DNA of 24,194 nt from Bacillota bacterium (GTDB taxonomy: Bacteria; Bacillota; Clostridia; Acetivibrionales; DSM-1351): positions 1-24,194 of the forward strand of contig JAEZOA010000069.1 of assembly GCA_023441625.1 (NCBI GenBank), read 5' to 3'. The notes under the pieces were generated by a model, which did no database searches, was not told the origin of the DNA, and saw only the letters and a program-made list of their open reading frames with translations. This document shows, in pieces, positions 1 to 8,212 of this stretch (position 1 is the first letter of the stretch; every line of letters starts with the position of its first letter). The position numbers were made by a program, and so were the translations under genes.

Positions 1-1
1 A

Positions 2-64
2 CACTATGAACCATGGATGGTGAATGTGTGCGACGGCAAAAACACTGAGATGAGCCATTACTAA
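2..64 (+). CDS. C-terminal end of an unidentified ORF (5' cut by window edge)
   Basis: Reading from base 2 there is an open frame of 20 codons ending in TAA at 62-64, with a C-terminus reading HYEPWMVNVCDGKNTEMSHY. Codon use is normal and its G+C is higher than that of the A+T-rich sequence after it, which suggests a real gene ending here. The fragment is too short to assign to a family. It could also be a chance open frame. Confidence 0.35.
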   Translation, partial: HYEPWMVNVCDGKNTEMSHY

Positions 65-339
65 TTCTAGCAATTATTTCGGCAACAAACCATTGATAAA
101 TTTGAACACCCATAGACTGAGTTAACATTCTATTTTAAGAGGCTGAATAGTAACCTTAAAATTAAGCTGTAGGAAATAATTTCATTAACTCCTTGATTAT
201 TTAGATAAAATGTGTTACGCTTACCGTATTAGTCATATTATATTTATGGGTTGATTTATTTTTGACAAACCTCCTTTGATTAAGAGTGAGCTTGCCTCAG
301 GAATTTTTAAATCCAAATAATTTAAGGAGGTATATAATA
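65..339. other. A+T-rich leader region upstream of the zinc-ribbon gene
   Basis: No gene is visible. A TTGACA hexamer occurs at 262-267, but no TATAAT-like box lies at a suitable distance downstream (the 17-bp position reads agtgag), so no promoter is called. No convincing terminator hairpin follows the partial ORF ending at 64. The strong ribosome site AAGGAGG at 324-330 belongs to the next gene. Confidence 0.4.
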
Positions 340-540
340 ATGGCAGATAAAACTATTACATGCAAGGATTGTAATTCTACTTTTATTTTTAATGAGAGTG
401 AGCAGGCATTTTACAAGGAAAAGGGTTTTGAAAATGAACCACAGAGATGTCCTGATTGCAGAGCAGCTAGAAAGCAGCAAAGAGGAAATAGAGGCGGAAA
501 CGGTGGTAACAGAAGTTTCGGCGGCGGAAATAGATGGTAA
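340..540 (+). CDS. Small zinc-ribbon protein with Gly/Arg-rich tail
   Basis: A 66-residue protein with two CxxC knuckles (CKDC at residues 8-11 and CPDC at about 36-39), which should bind one zinc ion. It resembles the small 'probable zinc-ribbon' family of Firmicutes that begins with a TCxDC motif. From about residue 43 it is a basic glycine-rich tail with RGN/RGG repeats, a composition seen in RNA- or DNA-binding tails. The frame is open upstream to 286, but the start at 340 is preferred because AAGGAGG (324-330) lies 9 bases before it and the family begins here. It is followed at once by a rho-independent terminator, so it is probably monocistronic. Nucleic-acid binding is inferred; the biological role is unknown. 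Confidence 0.8.
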   Translation: MADKTITCKDCNSTFIFNESEQAFYKEKGFENEPQRCPDCRAARKQQRGNRGGNGGNRSFGGGNRW

Positions 541-543
541 TTT

Positions 544-571
544 AAAGGGAGAGCTTAAACTCTCCTTTTTT
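544..571 (+). terminator. Rho-independent terminator of the zinc-ribbon gene
   Basis: GGAGAG (548-553) pairs with CTCTCC (560-565) around a CTTAAA loop. Flanking A and T bases extend the stem, and a T run follows at 566-571. It starts four bases after the stop codon. Confidence 0.85.
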
Positions 572-586
572 AATGCATTAGATATT

Positions 587-634
587 AAAAAGTGGTTGTC
601 TCACCAACATTCAAGGTGAGACAACCACTTTTTT
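587..634. terminator. Bidirectional terminator between convergent genes
   Basis: A perfect 19-bp stem: AAAAAGTGGTTGTCTCACC (587-605) pairs with its exact complement at 615-633 across a 9-base loop. The arms begin with A and end with T on either strand, so it can act as an intrinsic terminator in both directions. It backs up the terminator at 544-571 and ends the ATPase transcript coming from the right. A smaller GTTGCC-TT-GGCAAC hairpin lies at 651-664, in the ATPase 3' region. Confidence 0.85.
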
Positions 635-705
635 GATTAACGTAAGCAATGTTGCCTTGGCAACTCGCGTTGTTTGTTTTAGCAGATGCTTATGATTAAG
701 CTTCT

Positions 706-3363
706 TTATGCCTTTTGAGCAACTCGTCTAAATACTTTAATGATTTCATTAACTATTAGTGGAACTAAAGCAAAGGCAATGACTATACCCCAATCTCTCA
801 AGCTTAGATTATGCACCTTAAAGGCATTTGCAAGGAACGGAATAGATATAACTCCAAGCTGAAGAATAAATCCTACTATAATAGCGCCAATTAGGTACAT
901 ATTAGAGAACAATCCCACTGAAAATATTGACTTAGTAGGATGCCTCATTGATAGGGAGTACAATAACTGTGAAGCAGCAAGTACTACAAAGGACATTGTT
1001 CTAGCATAGGTAAGAACATCTTCTGGTATATCCTTAGACCCTAAACTATATCCATGTTCACTGAGTCCAAAGTAGAAGGCTAATAAGGTTAATATTCCTA
1101 TTAAAATACCACCAATAACTGCCCTGGTTCCTGCTCCTTTTGCAAAAAAGCTTTCTTTTGGATTTCTTGGCTTCTGTTTCATTACATCCTTGTCACCAGG
1201 GTCGATACCCAGTGCAATTGCTGGTAAGGTATCAGTTATTAGATTTATCCATAAAATCTGTGTTGCAAGTAATGGCACTGGCCAAAAGAATAGAATTGAT
1301 GCAAAGATAGTCACTACTTCTCCTAAATTACAGGATAAAAGAAATATTACAGCCTTCTTTATATTATTATAGATATTTCTACCTTCTTCAATAGCATGAA
1401 CGATAGTAGTAAAGTTGTCATCTGTTAATATCATATCACTGGCACCTTTTGAAACATCGGTTCCGGTGATACCCATAGCCACTCCAATATCTGCATTTTT
1501 TAATGAAGGAGCATCATTTACTCCATCACCAGTCATTGAAACTATATTTCCATGAGATTTAAAGGCCTTAACTATTTTAACCTTGTGTTCTGGAGATACT
1601 CTGGCAAATACTCTATAATCATTTATTGTTCTGAAGAATTCCTCATCTGATATATCATCTATTTCAGAACCAGTTAAGCTCTGCTTAATTGAATCTGCTA
1701 TTCCCAGCTCTTTTGCAATTGCTACAGCAGTATTTTTATGGTCACCAGTAATCATTACAGCTGTAATACCTGCTGCCTTAGCTTCTGCAATAGAAGCCTT
1801 AACCTCTAGTCTAGGAGGATCAATCATACCAACTAATCCGATTATAGTTAAATCTTTCTCCATTTCTTCTGGAGCAATTACACTATCTGTATCCTTAAAG
1901 GCAACACCCAGAACCCTTAACGCAGAATCTGACATCTCTTCTGTTACCTTAAGATAGTTTGCTTTTATATCTTCTGTTAGTGGAACTATCTTACCATCTA
2001 CGAGAGCACTATTTGAAATCTTTAGTAGGTTATCTATTGCACCCTTTGTATGAACCCTATATCTATTACCTTCTTCATTTAGAGTAGACATTAGCTTTCT
2101 ATCTGAATCAAATGGATTTTCAGATACTCTCTTATACTTTGTATTTAAGCTTGCTTTTGAAAGGTTATATCTATCGCCCAATATTACTAAAGCTATTTCA
2201 GTAGGATCTCCTGTACCTTGGCCATTCTCATAGGTAGCATCAGAACATAAAACAAGGGATTTAATTAACTCTGTCTGATCCTTAGATGGCTCTAGAGTAT
2301 CATCAGATTGTGGTACCTCTGATATACTATTAAGAGTGTAGTGCTTAACAACAGTCATTTTGTTTTGAGTAAGGGTACCTGTTTTGTCTGAACAAATAAT
2401 ATTAACTGATCCTAATGTCTCAACTGCAGGAAGCTTCTTAACTATTGCATTAATCTTAGACATCCTGGTAACACCAAGGGCTAGAACAATAGCAACTATA
2501 GCAGCAAGTCCTTCAGGAATGGCCGCAACAGCTAAACTGATGGCAGTTAGGAACATCTCAAAGAGATCTCTTTTTTGGATTAGGGCAATTACAAAAATAA
2601 GTGCACATATGCCAATTGCTATAAATCCAAGTATTTTACCGAGCTCCTCCAATCTCTTTTGCAGTGGAGTCATTTCATTATTATCTTCATCAAGAATTTT
2701 TGCTATCTTACCAATTTCTGTTTCCATGGCTGTTGTAACAACAACGCCTTCACCTCTACCATAGGTAGTAAGGGTAGACATAAATGCCATGTTTGACTTG
2801 TCACCTATTGGAGTTTTTGGATTGTCATAAATAGCTTTTGAATCCTTATCAGAAGGGACAGATTCCCCAGTTAAGGCAGACTCTTCAATTTGAAGATTTG
2901 CACTTTCGATAAGTCTAAGGTCAGCTGGTACAAATCTACCAGCATCTAAAATAACAATATCACCAGGAACTATCTCTTCAGAATTAATCTCTTTCACTTC
3001 TCCATCACGTCTAACAAGAGCTCTGGGAGTAGTCATATTCTGAAGAGCCTCAATTGCTTTTCCAGCTTTGTACTCTTGTACCACTCCAATTACTGCATTT
3101 AATATAATAACACAGAGAATAATAATTGCGTCAACATATTCACCAATAACCAAAGTAATTACAACTGCTCCTAGAAGAACATATATCAGCATATCCTTGA
3201 GTTGAGAAAAAAATAGAGCGATCAAACTTTTCTTGGGTTTGCTTTTAAGTTTATTCTCACCGTACTTATCAAGTCTCATTTTGGCCTCAGAGCTAGAAAG
3301 ACCTACCGATGCATCTACTTCAAGCTTTTTTAATACATCCTCTTGCGAATTCGAAAACCACAT
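706..3363 (-). CDS. Cation-transporting P-type ATPase, SERCA-like (Ca2+)
   Basis: An 885-residue P2A-type ATPase, full length for the family. It should pump Ca2+ out of the cytoplasm using ATP. Visible motifs are an N-terminal cation-ATPase domain, TGES at 165-168 (actuator), PEGL at 283-286 in M4, the phosphorylation site DKTGTLT with Asp326, a KGA nucleotide-binding motif, MITGDH, and TGDGVNDAP in the hinge. M5 has the NxxE ligands (SCNLGEVV) and M6 has NLITD, both as in SERCA. In M8 the segment AASQLLYSLS appears to lack the acidic residue (SERCA Glu908) of calcium site I. The ATG is preceded by AGAGGAG on the minus strand. It has its own consensus promoter and a leader of about 170 nt, and is divergent from the EET operon. 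Substrate is inferred from motifs; another divalent cation is possible. Confidence 0.92.
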   Translation of the reverse strand: MWFSNSQEDVLKKLEVDASVGLSSSEAKMRLDKYGENKLKSKPKKSLIALFFSQLKDMLIYVLLGAVVITLVIGEYVDAIIILCVIILNAVIGVVQEYKAGKAIEALQNMTTPRALVRRDGEVKEINSEEIVPGDIVILDAGRFVPADLRLIESANLQIEESALTGESVPSDKDSKAIYDNPKTPIGDKSNMAFMSTLTTYGRGEGVVVTTAMETEIGKIAKILDEDNNEMTPLQKRLEELGKILGFIAIGICALIFVIALIQKRDLFEMFLTAISLAVAAIPEGLAAIVAIVLALGVTRMSKINAIVKKLPAVETLGSVNIICSDKTGTLTQNKMTVVKHYTLNSISEVPQSDDTLEPSKDQTELIKSLVLCSDATYENGQGTGDPTEIALVILGDRYNLSKASLNTKYKRVSENPFDSDRKLMSTLNEEGNRYRVHTKGAIDNLLKISNSALVDGKIVPLTEDIKANYLKVTEEMSDSALRVLGVAFKDTDSVIAPEEMEKDLTIIGLVGMIDPPRLEVKASIAEAKAAGITAVMITGDHKNTAVAIAKELGIADSIKQSLTGSEIDDISDEEFFRTINDYRVFARVSPEHKVKIVKAFKSHGNIVSMTGDGVNDAPSLKNADIGVAMGITGTDVSKGASDMILTDDNFTTIVHAIEEGRNIYNNIKKAVIFLLSCNLGEVVTIFASILFFWPVPLLATQILWINLITDTLPAIALGIDPGDKDVMKQKPRNPKESFFAKGAGTRAVIGGILIGILTLLAFYFGLSEHGYSLGSKDIPEDVLTYARTMSFVVLAASQLLYSLSMRHPTKSIFSVGLFSNMYLIGAIIVGFILQLGVISIPFLANAFKVHNLSLRDWGIVIAFALVPLIVNEIIKVFRRVAQKA

Positions 3364-3538
3364 ATAAACTCCTCTCTAATAAACAAATTTCTCTTGAAGA
3401 AACTATTTATATTTAATTTCTCCTTAATCTAATTATTTATTTCAACTATCCATTTCAAAATGGGATTAATATATGTATATTTAACCCATAGAAGACTAGC
3501 CTTGATATATAATGCGTAAAAATAATACACGTTATAAA

Positions 3539-3567
3539 ATTATATTTTAGTTGGTTTTGTTTGTCAA
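3539..3567 (-). promoter_or_regulatory. Perfect sigma-A consensus promoter for the Ca2+ ATPase gene
   Basis: On the minus strand TTGACA (3567-3562) and TATAAT (3544-3539) are separated by exactly 17 bases. Both hexamers match consensus fully. Transcription should start near 3532, giving an untranslated leader of about 170 nt before the ATG at 3363. Confidence 0.85.
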
Positions 3568-3666
3568 CACCAGGCATAGAGCGAAATACATTAGTTGGAG
3601 GTAAAATTGTATGTTGATTTTTATTTCAATTACTTTTTTTAGTTGATGATTAAGTACGTAATATGG

Positions 3667-3675
3667 TGGTATTAT
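3667..3675 (+). promoter_or_regulatory. Possible extended -10 promoter for the EET operon
   Basis: TG-G-TATTAT fits an extended -10 element. No good -35 lies at normal spacing; the nearest, TTGATG at 3643-3648, is 21 bp away. It would give a leader of about 130 nt before ndh2. Confidence 0.3.
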
Positions 3676-3809
3676 ATATATTATGTTTTTTTAAACTCTG
3701 TTATTCAGTACGTGAAAAGCTTAACAATATTAATGATTGATGTTTTCGAGTTTGCTTAAAATGTGGAAAAATACTCAATTAAAACAGGCATTGGCTTAAG
3801 GAGGAAATA

Positions 3810-5828
3810 ATGAATAGTAAAATTGTGATTATTGGTGCAGGCTATGCTGGAATATTAACAGCTAAAAAACTAGCTAAAAAATTTAAAAAAAACGATGATG
3901 TTAGTATCACAATTATTGATAGAAACCCATTTCATACTATGCTTACCGAACTTCATGAGGTAGCAGCAAATCGTGTTGATGAAGATAGTATAAAGATAAG
4001 CTTAAAGAAGGTTTTTGCCGGAAGAAAGGTAAACGTAGTAATTGATAATGTTGTATCTATTGATTTTGATAATCATCTTATACTTGGACTAAATGGGAAA
4101 TATGAGTATGATTATTTAGTATTAGCAGCTGGTTCAAAGCCAACATACTTTGGTGTCGATGGTGCTGAGGAATACTCCTATAAGCTTTGGTCCTTTGAGG
4201 ATGCTGTAAATCTTAGAGATCATATTCATAACAACTTTAGAAAGGCAGCCCGAGAAACAAATCTTGACGAAAAGAGGAAATTGTTGACTTTTTATGTTGT
4301 TGGTGCTGGTTTTACAGGAATTGAAATGGTAGGAGAGCTTGCCGAATATGTTCCAATTCTCTGCGAAAAATATGAAATAGATAGAGAATTTGTAAGTATG
4401 TTTTGTGTAGATATACTGACAAGAACTGTGCCCAATTTACCAGAAAAGCTTTCCAGCAAGGTTGAAAAGAGATTAAGGAAAATGGGCGTTAACTTAATGT
4501 TAAATTCCTCTGTATGTAGTATTGGTCCGGATTTTATCCAGATAAAAACTGGAGATACTTGTAATAGCCATACTGCTGGCACTGTAATATGGGCAGCTGG
4601 TATAGAAAGCTCTGATATCACTAATCAAGCTGCTAAGACTTTGGAATCGGCAAACAGAGGTCGTATAAAACTTGATTCCTACCTTCGTTCAGTAGACGAT
4701 GATCATGTATATGTTGTTGGAGACAATATGCTGTATACAGCAGAAGGTGAAAAGAGTCCTGTTCCTCAAATGGTAGAGAATTGTGAACAAAGTGCAGCAA
4801 TTGCTGCAAAAAATATATATTGTGCTGTGACTGGTAAAGGTGAAATGCATGTATACAAACCAGCCTTCCACGGAATGATGGTTTGCATAGGTGGACGTTA
4901 TGGTGTTGCCAGAGTAGGCTTACCAAACCGCATGTTTAATCTGCCATCTTTTCTTGCAATGTTCGCTAAACACTTTATAAATATTATTTATTTTATTCAA
5001 GTATTAGGTTGGAATAAAATATTTAGCTATTTAAAACATGAGTTTTTTACAATAAGAAATTGCAGAAGTTTTGTAGGAGGGCATTTATCTAATAGAACGC
5101 CTAGCTTTTTGTTAGTGCCAATTAGAATATGGCTTGGTGCTGTATGGCTATTTGAGGGAATAATGAAAGCAGTTGAAGGGTGGTTTGTTTCACCAAAATT
5201 AACAGGGTTCTTTGGTGGTGCTAAAGCATGGTACGATAGCATCCTGAGTGGAGGCGTTGAAGGAACAAGTGGAGCTACTCCTGAGGCGGTGGCTGGTTCT
5301 GCGCAAACAGCAGTTGAGGCTGTTAGTGCTGCAACGGGTGCAGCTTCAGCAAGTGCAGCAGAGGGAGCTGCAAGTATCGGAACAACAATTCTGAATTTTG
5401 ATTTTCTGGGTTTATTCCGTTTGATATTTGTTAGTGGAAAAGAGCTTTCAAATTCAACTCTGGGTGATTATGCTTTTAAAATAGATGTACCACTAATGAA
5501 CTGGTTTGTTGATAACTTAGTTTTGTCAAATGATTCCATTCAGATATTCATGCAGGGCTTTATTGTTATAGCAGAAATTTTAATAGGTCTAGCTCTAATT
5601 GGAGGGCTATTTACAACACCAGCTTCAGCATTCTCATTAGTTCTTCAGCTTATGTTTGTATGTACTACAGGTCTTTATTTAGGGACTTTCTGGATGATAT
5701 TTGCTGCTATAGCAGTTTTAATAGGTGCTGGAAGGACATTTGGTCTAGACTATTATGTGATGCCATACTTGAAGAAATTGTGGAGAAAAATACCATTTAC
5801 AAAAAGGTTGTATATTTATAATGATTAA
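3810..5828 (+). CDS. ndh2: Type II NADH dehydrogenase with C-terminal membrane (DoxX-like) domain
   Basis: A 672-residue flavoprotein. Residues 1 to about 430 are an NDH-2 type pyridine-nucleotide oxidoreductase. The FAD motif GAGYAG is at 9-14, AAGSKP is near 107, the NADH motif GAGFTG is near 166, and VYVVGDN is near 300. From about 434 there are about four hydrophobic segments resembling the DoxX family, interrupted by an Ala/Ser/Gly-rich stretch at about 480-528. Ordinary NDH-2 is about 400-450 residues and monotopic; the extra membrane domain is the mark of the EET-specific Ndh2 of Listeria. It should oxidise NADH at the cytoplasmic face and reduce a demethylmenaquinone pool. AAGGAGG precedes the ATG. 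The 3' end overlaps the next gene by 8 bp, implying translational coupling. Confidence 0.88.
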   Translation: MNSKIVIIGAGYAGILTAKKLAKKFKKNDDVSITIIDRNPFHTMLTELHEVAANRVDEDSIKISLKKVFAGRKVNVVIDNVVSIDFDNHLILGLNGKYEYDYLVLAAGSKPTYFGVDGAEEYSYKLWSFEDAVNLRDHIHNNFRKAARETNLDEKRKLLTFYVVGAGFTGIEMVGELAEYVPILCEKYEIDREFVSMFCVDILTRTVPNLPEKLSSKVEKRLRKMGVNLMLNSSVCSIGPDFIQIKTGDTCNSHTAGTVIWAAGIESSDITNQAAKTLESANRGRIKLDSYLRSVDDDHVYVVGDNMLYTAEGEKSPVPQMVENCEQSAAIAAKNIYCAVTGKGEMHVYKPAFHGMMVCIGGRYGVARVGLPNRMFNLPSFLAMFAKHFINIIYFIQVLGWNKIFSYLKHEFFTIRNCRSFVGGHLSNRTPSFLLVPIRIWLGAVWLFEGIMKAVEGWFVSPKLTGFFGGAKAWYDSILSGGVEGTSGATPEAVAGSAQTAVEAVSAATGAASASAAEGAASIGTTILNFDFLGLFRLIFVSGKELSNSTLGDYAFKIDVPLMNWFVDNLVLSNDSIQIFMQGFIVIAEILIGLALIGGLFTTPASAFSLVLQLMFVCTTGLYLGTFWMIFAAIAVLIGAGRTFGLDYYVMPYLKKLWRKIPFTKRLYIYND

Positions 5829-6801
5829 AGAAAATATAAAAAAAACAGATGATATTAATTTTCTTCCAAATGATAAAGCATTAGATTATGTAAAAGAAGA
5901 AATAAATAGAGAATTATCTAATGCTCCTATCATTATCCGTCAATATACAAAGCATCTGACTGACTCAAGCGGTAAATTTATTCGTTCAATAGCTTTACTT
6001 ACTTGTGCACAAAACGAAAATGGATTAATTCATCCTAATGCTATTAAGTTTGCAGCAGCGATTGAAATAATACACTTAGCTACGCTAGTTCATGATGATG
6101 TTATTGATAATGCAGACATACGAAGAGGTAATATAACTCTCCAAAAGAAGTATGGAAAAAGAACCGCAGTTATTTGTGGAGATTATCTATTGTGTGTTGC
6201 ACTTAAATTGGCAGCCTCTGTTTCAAGTAGGAAGGATTATCTGGATTTAGTATTACCTGACTATATGAGCAGAGTGTGTCTTGGTGAACTCAATCAGCAT
6301 GTTAATAATGGATTTGTTGATTTATCAATATACAAATATTTAAAAATTATCTCAGGTAAAACTGCTGCTCTTTTTGAGGCATCATTTTATGCTGGCGCTA
6401 TTTTAAATCAACAGAATGACTTGTTGATTTCAAAATATAAGAAATTAGGTCGATACATTGGTATGATTTTTCAAATGACTGATGATTGTATGGATTTTGA
6501 AAAAACTGAAATGTTCGCGAAGAAACCTGTCCAATCAGATTTTGAACAGGGAGTAATTACTCTTCCTCTTATATATGCGTTTAAGAATATGCTTGGTTTA
6601 AAAGAGAAAGCCAAAAAAAATCAGTTGTCCAGAGAGGATATTAGTGCTGCTGTTGCAAAAACTGGTGGGCTGAGCTATACTCGATTAATTTCTAAGAAAT
6701 ACTACAATAAAGCTATGCTTATAATAAATGACCTTCAAATAGGTTTGGATAAAAGGACAAAGCTGATAGCTATTTTAGATAAAGCCTATGGTTTGTCTTA
6801 G
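5821..6801 (+). CDS. dmkB: Polyprenyl diphosphate synthase (quinone side chain)
   Basis: A 326-residue trans-isoprenyl diphosphate synthase. It has the first aspartate-rich motif DDVID at 92-96 followed by RRG, a GKT near 179-181, and the second motif DDCMD at 221-225. Residues -5 and -4 before the first motif are Ala87 and Thr88, both small, so no aromatic floor blocks elongation and a long product is expected. That suits a quinone side chain. It overlaps ndh2 by 8 bp and is followed by a UbiA prenyltransferase, so it probably supplies the prenyl donor for that enzyme. This is the DmkB role in the Listeria EET locus. The enzyme class is clear; exact chain length is not readable from sequence. 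Confidence 0.88.
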   Translation: MIKENIKKTDDINFLPNDKALDYVKEEINRELSNAPIIIRQYTKHLTDSSGKFIRSIALLTCAQNENGLIHPNAIKFAAAIEIIHLATLVHDDVIDNADIRRGNITLQKKYGKRTAVICGDYLLCVALKLAASVSSRKDYLDLVLPDYMSRVCLGELNQHVNNGFVDLSIYKYLKIISGKTAALFEASFYAGAILNQQNDLLISKYKKLGRYIGMIFQMTDDCMDFEKTEMFAKKPVQSDFEQGVITLPLIYAFKNMLGLKEKAKKNQLSREDISAAVAKTGGLSYTRLISKKYYNKAMLIINDLQIGLDKRTKLIAILDKAYGLS

Positions 6802-6827
6802 ACGCTGAGGAAGGAAATAATATAGTA

Positions 6828-7730
6828 ATGATAAAAAGATTATTTGATTATATTGAAATAAAGACTAAAATAACCAGTTTATTCGCTTTTCTAGTGACTA
6901 TGGCTTATATTTTCTACATAGAAAAGCCTATAAACTGGGAACTGACTCTAGTGTTTTTTGCTTCTATGTTTATTTTTGATTTAGCTACAACTGCAATTAA
7001 TAATTATATAGATACAAAAACTAACCATCAAACATTAGCATTTAAAAGAGATGTAGGACTAAAGATAATTTTTGTGTTATTAGGGATTAGCATAGCTTTA
7101 GGACTATATTTAGTATATAGAACAGACATTGTTATTCTCATTATCGGAGGACTTTGTTTTACATGTGGGATATTTTATACCTATGGACCAATTCCAATAT
7201 CCAGACAACCGCTTGGTGAGATATTTTCAGGTGTATTTTATGGTTTGTTTATTCCATTTATATTATTATATATAAATCTGCCTAGGGACACCTTTGTTTC
7301 ATTAGGCTTGAGTCTAGAAACCATAAGCTTTGAAATATATGTAGTGCCTGTATTAACAGTACTTTTGTTATCAATTGCACCAATATGTACTACTGCTAAT
7401 ATTATGCTAGCTAATAATATATGTGATTTAGAAAGAGATATTGTTGTAAAGCGTTACACTCTGCCATATTATTTAGGTAAAAAGGCCATTTACTTGTTTG
7501 CTGGACTTTACTATTTATCCTATATTGGAATAATACTAATGGTTGCATTTAAATTCTTGTCTCCAATATGTTTAATTTCTCTTCTTACAATATTTATTGT
7601 TCAAAAGAATATTAATCTATTTTTAAAGATACAGGATAAAGGGACGACATTTATATGTGCAATTAAAAATTATGAAATTATTATGGGCTCAATTACCCTA
7701 GCTATTTTTATTAGTGGTTTGGTTAATTAG
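6828..7730 (+). CDS. dmkA: UbiA-family prenyltransferase (demethylmenaquinone synthesis)
   Basis: A 300-residue integral membrane protein with about eight or nine hydrophobic helices. Both UbiA aspartate-rich motifs are present: NNYIDTKTN near residues 63-71 and NNICDLERD near 198-206. These bind the Mg2+-diphosphate of the prenyl donor. By family and position it should join a polyprenyl chain to 1,4-dihydroxy-2-naphthoate, as MenA and Listeria DmkA do. The Shine-Dalgarno GAGGAAGG (6807-6814) lies 13 bases before the ATG, a long spacing, but no better in-frame start is seen. No other menaquinone gene lies in the window, so the naphthoate precursor must come from elsewhere in the genome or from outside the cell. 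UbiA membership is firm; substrate is inferred. Confidence 0.85.
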   Translation: MIKRLFDYIEIKTKITSLFAFLVTMAYIFYIEKPINWELTLVFFASMFIFDLATTAINNYIDTKTNHQTLAFKRDVGLKIIFVLLGISIALGLYLVYRTDIVILIIGGLCFTCGIFYTYGPIPISRQPLGEIFSGVFYGLFIPFILLYINLPRDTFVSLGLSLETISFEIYVVPVLTVLLLSIAPICTTANIMLANNICDLERDIVVKRYTLPYYLGKKAIYLFAGLYYLSYIGIILMVAFKFLSPICLISLLTIFIVQKNINLFLKIQDKGTTFICAIKNYEIIMGSITLAIFISGLVN

Positions 7731-7801
7731 AAGAAAATTTGTAATAACTTTGTAGCAGTCCTATGTGCAATATATTTGCATTGGAAATATGGAGGCTAAG
7801 A

Positions 7802-8194
7802 ATGAGGTTTTTCAAAAAAACGGATATAGTAATTATTTTAGCAATTGTTGTAGTTGGTATAGGGTTATGGGCGGTATATAATTATGCTTATTTAACTAAA
7901 CCTGCTAAGGCTGAAATTTATTATAAGTCAGAGCTAGTTACTACAATAGATTTAAATACTGGAGAAGATAAGAGATTTTCAATACCACAGAATGAACATG
8001 TAATATTTCATTTAAATAAAAATGGAAGTATAAATTTTGAAGAATCTGATTGTCCGGATAAGGTATGTATAAGGGCGGGAATGCTTAGAACTGTGGGAAA
8101 GACTGCTGCTTGCTTACCAAACGAAATTATTTTAAGAATTGTTCCTTTAAATAATCGTAGTGATGATGAGCTTGATATGATAGTAGGAAAATAG
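7802..8194 (+). CDS. eetA: NusG domain II-containing membrane protein (EetA-like)
   Basis: A 130-residue protein with an N-terminal membrane anchor (about residues 8-30) and an extracytoplasmic NusG domain II. That domain is recognised by CPDKVC near residues 80-85 followed by a CLPN motif about 18 residues later. This small family recurs beside Gx-type membrane proteins and FMN-binding proteins, and is EetA in the Listeria EET locus, where it is needed for electron transfer to extracellular acceptors. The frame is open back to 7763, but the start at 7802 is preferred because GGAGG (7790-7794) lies seven bases before it and the anchor starts right after. The domain does not imply a role in transcription. 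Confidence 0.87.
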   Translation: MRFFKKTDIVIILAIVVVGIGLWAVYNYAYLTKPAKAEIYYKSELVTTIDLNTGEDKRFSIPQNEHVIFHLNKNGSINFEESDCPDKVCIRAGMLRTVGKTAACLPNEIILRIVPLNNRSDDELDMIVGK

Positions 8195-8212
8195 GAAGGT
8201 TAAAAGGTCCAT

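Larger units (their letters stand above)
3364..3809. other. Divergent promoter region between ATPase and ndh2
   Basis: A gene-free region of 446 bp. It holds the minus-strand ATPase promoter (3539-3567), the ATPase leader with a small CCATTT-CA-AAATGG palindrome (3450-3463), and on the plus strand an extended -10 candidate for the EET operon. The ATPase leader was compared by eye with the yybP-ykoY manganese riboswitch; no match to its conserved core was seen. AGTACGT occurs twice on the ndh2 side, near 3653 and 3708. Confidence 0.6.

Noticed and set aside
262..290. TTGACA as -35 of a promoter for the zinc-ribbon gene
   Set aside because: No -10-like hexamer lies 15-19 bp downstream.
392..619. 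75-codon ORF overlapping the zinc-ribbon gene in another frame
   Set aside because: It runs through both terminator hairpins and has no family resemblance.
2384..2764. 126-codon plus-strand ORF inside the ATPase gene
   Set aside because: It lies opposite the conserved PEGL and DKTGTLT region, has no ribosome site, and its composition is that of a shadow frame.
3364..3535. yybP-ykoY-type riboswitch in the ATPase leader
   Set aside because: Such riboswitches often precede P-type ATPases, but the conserved core was not found on reading the minus strand; only a short palindrome is present.
3653..3714. Direct repeat AGTACGT around the putative ndh2 promoter
   Set aside because: Two 7-base copies in A+T-rich sequence with irregular spacing are too little to call an operator.
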